Assembly: GCA_024279915.1 (NCBI GenBank)
Contig: JAJRRB010000080.1
Location: 1-46,409 of the forward strand
Direction: 5' to 3'
DNA: 46,409 nucleotides
DNA from: Deltaproteobacteria bacterium
GTDB taxonomy: Bacteria > Desulfobacterota > Desulfuromonadia > Desulfuromonadales > BM103
This document shows positions 41,452 to 46,409 of this stretch, piece after piece. The notes under the pieces are model-generated. The model was given only the letters and a program-made list of their open reading frames with translations. It was not told the DNA's origin and searched no databases. Every line of letters begins with the position of its first letter. Position 1 is the first letter of the stretch. Made by a program: the position numbers and the translations under genes.

Positions 41452-42632
41452 GCATTCTCTACCTTGATACTTTTTCCGGGATTTCCGGCGACATGATGCT
41501 CGGTCTGCTGGTTGACCTGGGCGTAGATTTGAATGCCATCGAAACCGAGCTGGTCAAGTTGCCTGTCTCCGGTTATCAACTGGAGCAGAACAACGAGAAA
41601 CGCCACGGCATCGGTGGTACGCGCATCAAGGTTTTGTGCAAAGAGAATCAACCGGCACGAAGCTGGACGGATATCGACACCATGCTCGCTGAGAGCCAAC
41701 TCAATGATTCGGTACAAAACAAAGCGCGGCGGATTTTCCGACGCCTCGGCGAAGCAGAAGCACATGTCCATCAGGTTGCTCTGGATGACGTACACTTCCA
41801 TGAAGTTGGTGCCGTTGACGCCATCGTCGATATCGTCGGCAGCGTAATCGGCCTGCACTTTTTGGGAATACAGGAGATATACTGTGCCCCCCTGCCACTT
41901 TCCAGCGGCATGATTCGAGCTTCCCACGGGGCCATACCGTTGCCTGCCCCTGCGACCTTGCAGCTTCTGCAAGGTCATCCCGTAGCTGACGCTGACAGCA
42001 ATCGTGAGCTGGTGACCCCCACCGGGGCAGCAATTGCGGTTGAGATAGCCCAATTTTCGGCTATGCCGAAGATGACCATCGAGCAAATCGGCTACGGTGT
42101 TGGTGGTTGGCAGTTGGATGATCGCCCCAACCTGTTGCGCGGGATCATCGGCTCGAGGGCTCCAGCAGAAGGCTTCGAGCGCGATACCGTGACCATTATT
42201 GAAACTCACCTCGATGATTCATCGCCGGAATGGCTCGGTTCACTGATCGACCGACTCATGGCTAATGGCGCTCTTGATGCCGCGTTCGCACCCTTACAGA
42301 TGAAAAAGAACCGGCCAGGAGCAGGTTTGACGGTTGTGACTCAACCACAGGATGCGGAACATCTGGCGCAAATGATTCTACGTGAAAGTAGCGCCATCGG
42401 TGTCCGCATGCACGAGACCCGTCGCATGAAACTGCGCCGTGAGTCAGCAACTGTGCAGACGGACTTCGGCGAAGCAGCAGTGAAATTGATTTACGAAGGC
42501 GAAAAATTATTGCGGATCACCCCGGAACACGCCAGCTGTGTAAAGCTGGCCGAGGCCACAGGTCGACCCTTGCCAGAAATTTACCGAGTGGTCACGGCAA
42601 CCGCCAACCGTCGATTTGAGCTGGAGGACTAA
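41448..42632 (+). CDS. larC: Nickel insertion protein LarC
   Basis: The 394-residue protein starts ILYLDTFSGISGDMMLGLLVDLG, the family signature, has HVHQVALDDVHFHEVGAVDAIVDIVG with several His, then TPTGAAI and EIGYGVGG-like motifs, and a C-terminal half (EFERDTVTIIETHLDDSSPEW) of the LarC2 type. LarC loads nickel into the pincer cofactor made by LarB and LarE, using CTP. In lactobacilli larC is split and joined by a programmed frameshift; here it is one uninterrupted frame. It is followed directly by pgpA without a gap. Confidence 0.94.
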   Translation: MSILYLDTFSGISGDMMLGLLVDLGVDLNAIETELVKLPVSGYQLEQNNEKRHGIGGTRIKVLCKENQPARSWTDIDTMLAESQLNDSVQNKARRIFRRLGEAEAHVHQVALDDVHFHEVGAVDAIVDIVGSVIGLHFLGIQEIYCAPLPLSSGMIRASHGAIPLPAPATLQLLQGHPVADADSNRELVTPTGAAIAVEIAQFSAMPKMTIEQIGYGVGGWQLDDRPNLLRGIIGSRAPAEGFERDTVTIIETHLDDSSPEWLGSLIDRLMANGALDAAFAPLQMKKNRPGAGLTVVTQPQDAEHLAQMILRESSAIGVRMHETRRMKLRRESATVQTDFGEAAVKLIYEGEKLLRITPEHASCVKLAEATGRPLPEIYRVVTATANRRFELED

Positions 42633-43091
42633 GTGCGCAAGCTGATTCTTTTCTTCTCTAGTAATGCCGGTCTCGGCTATGCCCCCTTTGCCTCAGGGAC
42701 GGTTGGCACACTTGCCGGTATCCCGATTTTCTATCTGCTTAGCGGCTGGCCCTGGTGGCTCTTTCTGGTTACCTTTACAGCATTGTTGATGTTCAGTTTC
42801 TGGGTGGCCGACGCCGCCGGGCAAATTTACGGCGTCGCCGATGATGGCCGCATCGTTATCGATGAGCTAGTCGGTTATCTCGTCACTGTGGCCTTTCTGC
42901 CCTGGAGTTGGCCCGTGGCTCTGCTCGGCTTTTTCTGGTTCCGCCTGTTCGACATTATCAAGCCACCGCCAGCAGGATGGCTTGATAAAAACCTGAAGCA
43001 TGGCGTTGGCGTTGTCCTTGATGATTTTGCCGCTGGCATCTACGCTGCCATTGCCCTACGCCTGACCTTGTGGCTTTTCAACCTGACGTGA
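42633..43091 (+). CDS. pgpA: Phosphatidylglycerophosphatase A
   Basis: The 152-residue membrane protein starts at GTG directly after the larC stop. It has the PgpA plan: GLGYAPFASGTVGTLAG, RIVIDELVGYLV with the conserved acid, FFWFRLFDIIKPPPAGWLD, and GVGVVLDDFAAGIYA, between four hydrophobic helices. PgpA dephosphorylates phosphatidylglycerophosphate to phosphatidylglycerol at the inner membrane. The short DDF/DE motifs are the catalytic site. Position in an apparent operon with lar genes and cinA suggests co-transcription but not shared function. Confidence 0.93.
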   Translation: MRKLILFFSSNAGLGYAPFASGTVGTLAGIPIFYLLSGWPWWLFLVTFTALLMFSFWVADAAGQIYGVADDGRIVIDELVGYLVTVAFLPWSWPVALLGFFWFRLFDIIKPPPAGWLDKNLKHGVGVVLDDFAAGIYAAIALRLTLWLFNLT

Positions 43092-43133
43092 TGACGGCCG
43101 TCGCTGCCAGTCATTCAAAAAAACCTGGACTCA

Positions 43134-44423
43134 ATGAAAATTGCAATTCTCACCATAGGCGACGAACTTCTGAACGGTGACCTGGCCGACACCAATACAG
43201 CGACAATCGCACGAGCACTGATGGCTCATTCTTTACCAGTGCGCGAAGCAGCCACCTGCAGCGATCATGAGGAAGAAATCGTCAGTGCACTGCAGCGCCT
43301 GGCCGGTACGAACGACTCAGTCATCGTAACAGGAGGACTTGGCCCAACCGAAGATGACCGCACGGCCAAAGCCGCTGCCCGTGCCTTTGACCGTTCCTTA
43401 AGTCTGAATGACAAAGCTCTCCTGCAGATCAGAGCCCGCTTTCGTGCCTGGCAAAGAGAGATGCATCCGCGCAACGAAAAACAGGCCATGCTGCCAGGCA
43501 GAAGCACAATCATCGTCAACAAGAACGGCACTGCCCCAGGATTTCACCTGCAGAATCAACAGTCTGACCTTTATTTCCTGCCTGGCGTTCCACAAGAGAT
43601 GTTGGCTATGCTCGATGAATACATTATCCCCTCACTTCTGAACCGTTTTCCAACCCCGCCTTTACAGTGCCAACGGGTTATCACCGCCTTTGGCTTGTCA
43701 GAGCCTGACGTTGAAGCCCGTATCAACCACACCGGCCTGCCGGAGGGGGTTGAACTGGCATTCAATGTCGATTTCCCGATGGTGCAGGTCAAGCTGCATA
43801 CGAGAGGAAAAAATGCTCAAAATCTGGTTGATCGTGCCGAACTTGTCGTACGCAAAACACTGGGCGATCATGTTGTCGGCATCGATAACGACACTCTGGC
43901 GGGAACCACGGCACGTTTACTGTCAACAGCTGGTATCACACTAGCCCTTGCTGAATCGTGTACCGGTGGCCTGATCGCCAAGCTGCTGACCGACCAACCT
44001 GGCTCTTCGACCTTTCTGGAACGCAGTGTCGTCACCTATGCCAACTCCGCCAAAATGAGTTGTTTGCAGGTTACCCAGGAGCTTCTTGATCAGCATGGCG
44101 CCGTCAGCACTGAATGCGCAGAGGCAATGGCCAAAGGCGTCCACGCAACAGCCAACACCTACGTTGGGCTCGCGGTAACCGGCATTGCCGGGCCCGGCGG
44201 TGGCACTGAAGACAAACCGGTCGGTACAGTCTATCTGGCCATGGTCAGTCCCTGGGAAGAACGCGTTGAGCGATTTAACTGTGGGGGCGACCGTGATCAG
44301 GTCCGACTACGTACAGCCTGCACAGCTCTTGACTGGCTCCGTCGTCTGGCCATCTTTAGGCTCACAGATCCGGCTCGACTTTCAGACACCTCCCGATTCT
44401 CCAACGATGGGCAGGAGGGTTGA
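43134..44423 (+). CDS. cinA: CinA family nicotinamide mononucleotide deamidase/ADP-ribose pyrophosphatase
   Basis: The 429-residue protein has an N-terminal MoaB/MogA-like domain (ILTIGDELLNGDLADTNTA, TGGLGPTEDDRTAKAAA, FLPGVPQEM) and a C-terminal PncC-type amidase domain (LALAESCTGGLIAKLLTDQPGSS, SVVTYANSAK, GIAGPGGGTEDKPVGTV). It is the fused CinA-PncC form, acting in pyridine-nucleotide recycling. Length is right for the family. The stop is 2 bases before the kinase start. Confidence 0.93.
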   Translation: MKIAILTIGDELLNGDLADTNTATIARALMAHSLPVREAATCSDHEEEIVSALQRLAGTNDSVIVTGGLGPTEDDRTAKAAARAFDRSLSLNDKALLQIRARFRAWQREMHPRNEKQAMLPGRSTIIVNKNGTAPGFHLQNQQSDLYFLPGVPQEMLAMLDEYIIPSLLNRFPTPPLQCQRVITAFGLSEPDVEARINHTGLPEGVELAFNVDFPMVQVKLHTRGKNAQNLVDRAELVVRKTLGDHVVGIDNDTLAGTTARLLSTAGITLALAESCTGGLIAKLLTDQPGSSTFLERSVVTYANSAKMSCLQVTQELLDQHGAVSTECAEAMAKGVHATANTYVGLAVTGIAGPGGGTEDKPVGTVYLAMVSPWEERVERFNCGGDRDQVRLRTACTALDWLRRLAIFRLTDPARLSDTSRFSNDGQEG

Positions 44424-44425
44424 CT

Positions 44426-46378
44426 ATGACAACGGTTGCACTTGTTCTTGCGGGAATCAGCATTATTCTGGCCATCCTCTGGGCCAAACGCAGCCAGAAA
44501 CAGGCCAGGGAGCTACAGAACAAACTTCTGGCCAGTGAAGAAACCTGTCAACAGCAAAGCGATCAACTTGAAAACTACCAAAACCGCGATCGGCAATTCA
44601 TTCAGAACTCCGGCGAAGCCTTATTTGTCTTTGATCAGGAAGATGGTTCTCTGCTGGAGGTCAATCGTCAGGCGGAGGACCTGCTAGGCTACACGCAAGG
44701 GTCAGTCACCCACCTGACCTTCAAAGTGCTCTACTCCCGGGAACATCGACAGCGCGTCTTGCGCATGATCAATACCGCCATCAAAAAAGGCGAGGCAGAA
44801 GCCAGTGGAATCAAGTTTCGGCGTAACGACGGCAGTCAGTTCATTGGTGAAATCAAAGTCAAAACCGGGCGCATGCAAAATCGCCAGGTTATTTACGGCA
44901 GTTTTCGAGATGTCACTCAGACAACCAACCTGCAACTTGAGCTGCAACGTCACAACCGACATCTCTCTCTGTTAAACGAAATCTCTCACCGGGTTGCCGA
45001 AGGGCACGACCTGCCACACACCCTCGAAATCATACTTGACGAAGTCATCAAGAGCCTTGCCATATCGGGAGGAGGAATCTTTCTACTGGAGCAAGGCGGT
45101 ACAGAGATGAAACTGGCTCTCCATCGCAACATTCCCGACAATGTGGTCGAAGAACTAGGGCAAATGCAACCAGGTATGGGCCTGGCAGGAAAAGTAGTCG
45201 AAACTGGTCGTCCACGTCTCTCCACGAATCTGCAGAAAGACCACCGACGAATTTCCAGTGCAGTTTTTGAGGATAACTGGAAAGCCTTTTTGGCCGTACC
45301 ATTTATTACCAAAGAAAAAACTCTGGGGGCCCTCTTTATTTTCGATCGGGGCAACCGGGTCTTCAATCGCGAGGATGTGCGACTTATCCAGGCGATTGGC
45401 AGACAACTCGGTCCTTTACTGAAAAACGCCGAGCTCTTTGATGAATTGCAATGGCAACACCGGCTCAACTTTGCCAGCCTTCGCGAACTGGAACGTTCTC
45501 GATCAACCCTGCGTGACAATCTGGATCAACTCGAGCAACATCACCGCACCCTGCAAGGCCTCAACCAGATGAAAAGCTCCTTTCTGTCCCTTGCCTCACA
45601 CGAACTGCGTACGCCTTTGACGACCATACTTTCCGGAGCAGAATTTCTGCAGAGTCAAATCGAGGACATACTTGGTGAAAATGAAAAACGCGCTCTGGAT
45701 GTCATCATGCGCGGCAGCTTGCGTCTCAATCACATTGTTGACGATCTTCTTGAAGCCGCCAGGCTCGAAGCAAAAACCCTCTATATGGCTCAAGAGACCT
45801 TCAACCCCTTGCCGATGATCAACGAACTCCTCGCTGAGGTCAGACCAGATTGTGAGGCACGCAAGTTACATCTTGAGCTGCAAGAGTTTCCTGATGATGC
45901 CATAATCCGAGGCGACGCCCACCATTTAAAACGCGCCTTTGGCCGGCTGCTGGAAAACGCCATGAAGTTCACGCCAGAAGGAGGCTCAGTACAACTTTCC
46001 GGCCGGACTCTGCAGCAAGAAGAAGTCGCCACTCTCACTAAAAAGTTGCGCGCCTTTTCCGAAAGTTTTTTCGACAGTCCTCTGACAGAGAGCTATCTGC
46101 AAATTTCAATCAACGACAGCGGCATAGGCCTCGAAAAAGAGGACCAGATTCGAATTTTTGATAAATTCCAGGAAGTCGGAGACATTTCCAGCCATTCTAC
46201 CTCTCAAGCCCGATTTGGCGGCAAAGGAGTTGGCCTCGGTCTGGCCCTGGTCAAGGGTATTGTTGAAACCCATTCAGGCCTGGTCTGGGTGGAAAGTGCC
46301 GGCCCCTCCCAAGGCAGCCGCTTTTCAGCATTACTGCCCCTGGCCAGCCATAATGAGGGGAGATATGTGCTCGGTTAG
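44426..46378 (+). CDS. PAS-GAF sensor histidine kinase
   Basis: The start is the ATG with GGAGG seven bases upstream; a TTG two codons earlier also reads. The 650-residue protein has one N-terminal membrane helix (TVALVLAGISIILAILWA), a short coiled coil, a PAS domain (about 55-170, NSGEALFVFDQEDGSLLEVNRQAEDLLGYT), a GAF domain (about 190-330, GMGLAGKVVETGRPRLS, FLAVPFITKEKTLGALFIF), a coiled coil, the HisKA helix with SLASHELRTPLTTIL, and HATPase motifs (LENAMKFTPEGGS; INDSGIGLE; GKGVGLGLALVKGIVE). There is no receiver gene next to it. It is coupled with cinA, so regulation may be shared. Confidence 0.92.
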   Translation: MTTVALVLAGISIILAILWAKRSQKQARELQNKLLASEETCQQQSDQLENYQNRDRQFIQNSGEALFVFDQEDGSLLEVNRQAEDLLGYTQGSVTHLTFKVLYSREHRQRVLRMINTAIKKGEAEASGIKFRRNDGSQFIGEIKVKTGRMQNRQVIYGSFRDVTQTTNLQLELQRHNRHLSLLNEISHRVAEGHDLPHTLEIILDEVIKSLAISGGGIFLLEQGGTEMKLALHRNIPDNVVEELGQMQPGMGLAGKVVETGRPRLSTNLQKDHRRISSAVFEDNWKAFLAVPFITKEKTLGALFIFDRGNRVFNREDVRLIQAIGRQLGPLLKNAELFDELQWQHRLNFASLRELERSRSTLRDNLDQLEQHHRTLQGLNQMKSSFLSLASHELRTPLTTILSGAEFLQSQIEDILGENEKRALDVIMRGSLRLNHIVDDLLEAARLEAKTLYMAQETFNPLPMINELLAEVRPDCEARKLHLELQEFPDDAIIRGDAHHLKRAFGRLLENAMKFTPEGGSVQLSGRTLQQEEVATLTKKLRAFSESFFDSPLTESYLQISINDSGIGLEKEDQIRIFDKFQEVGDISSHSTSQARFGGKGVGLGLALVKGIVETHSGLVWVESAGPSQGSRFSALLPLASHNEGRYVLG

Positions 46379-46409
46379 CCCGACACATTGCAGGGCCTTT
46401 CTGGCCATA

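Noticed and set aside
41310-42209. Long antisense frame across larC
   Set aside because: Shadow of the larB-larC coding frames; the plus-strand genes have clear family motifs.

Overview
The window looks like the chromosome of a Gram-negative anaerobe of the Desulfuromonas/Geobacter type (Desulfuromonadota). This is an inference from gene content: a larB-larC pair, ribonuclease J, tmcAL, cinA-type genes, PAS/GAF sensor kinases and a receiver protein with a cysteine insertion. No rRNA or taxonomic marker is present, so the assignment is tentative.

Layout. Positions 1-1817 hold chromosomal genes: the 3' end of a DsbA/FrnE-like oxidoreductase, a membrane-anchored protein of unknown function, and a freestanding archaeal-type threonyl-tRNA editing domain. 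An intact tRNA-Pro(CGG) follows at 1990-2066. From there to about 29.46 kb lies an accessory region punctuated by 3' fragments of the same tRNA gene. Five fragments start exactly at the anticodon loop (16100, 17836, 21437, 25427, 27422) and a minimal one ends the series at 29450. Each long fragment carries a conserved tail: an intrinsic terminator, an 11-bp-period direct repeat (TCCGGTCC), and a promoter-like box (CTGACA, 17-18 bp, TGTAGT). A tail without its tRNA part lies at about 22147. The simplest reading is a stack of related elements inserted one after another at the anticodon loop of tRNA-Pro, each with its own cargo and none with a visible integrase.

Cargo, unit by unit. (1) 2.1-16.1 kb: on the minus strand, a Wadjet-type plasmid-defence operon (WYL regulator, jetA, jetB, jetC, jetD, and a HEPN-like fifth gene), preceded by a second minus-strand operon of a 729-codon unknown protein split by a canonical -1 slippery heptamer, a NYN nuclease and a B12-type radical SAM protein. 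(2) 16.1-17.8 kb: Cys-rich PilZ protein and exported YtkA/FixH-like protein. (3) 17.8-21.4 kb: polyamine-type solute-binding protein overlapping a membrane histidine kinase. (4) 21.4-25.4 kb: single-domain response regulator, a DUF4258/MqsA toxin-antitoxin pair, and a lipoprotein with calcium-binding-like repeats. (5) 25.4-27.4 kb: STAS-like protein interrupted by an in-frame TGA, and a PstS-like binding protein. (6) 27.4-29.45 kb: hemerythrin-like protein and an AcfC-like binding protein. The binding proteins have no permease or ATPase genes, so the cargo is biased to periplasmic sensing and signalling.

From 29.5 kb onward the genes are mostly housekeeping: a Nudix-like protein, TylF-type methyltransferase, InaA-like kinase, tmcAL, guaC, sfsA, then on the plus strand rnj, uppP, ftsK, and a tight run larB-larC-pgpA-cinA-sensor kinase.
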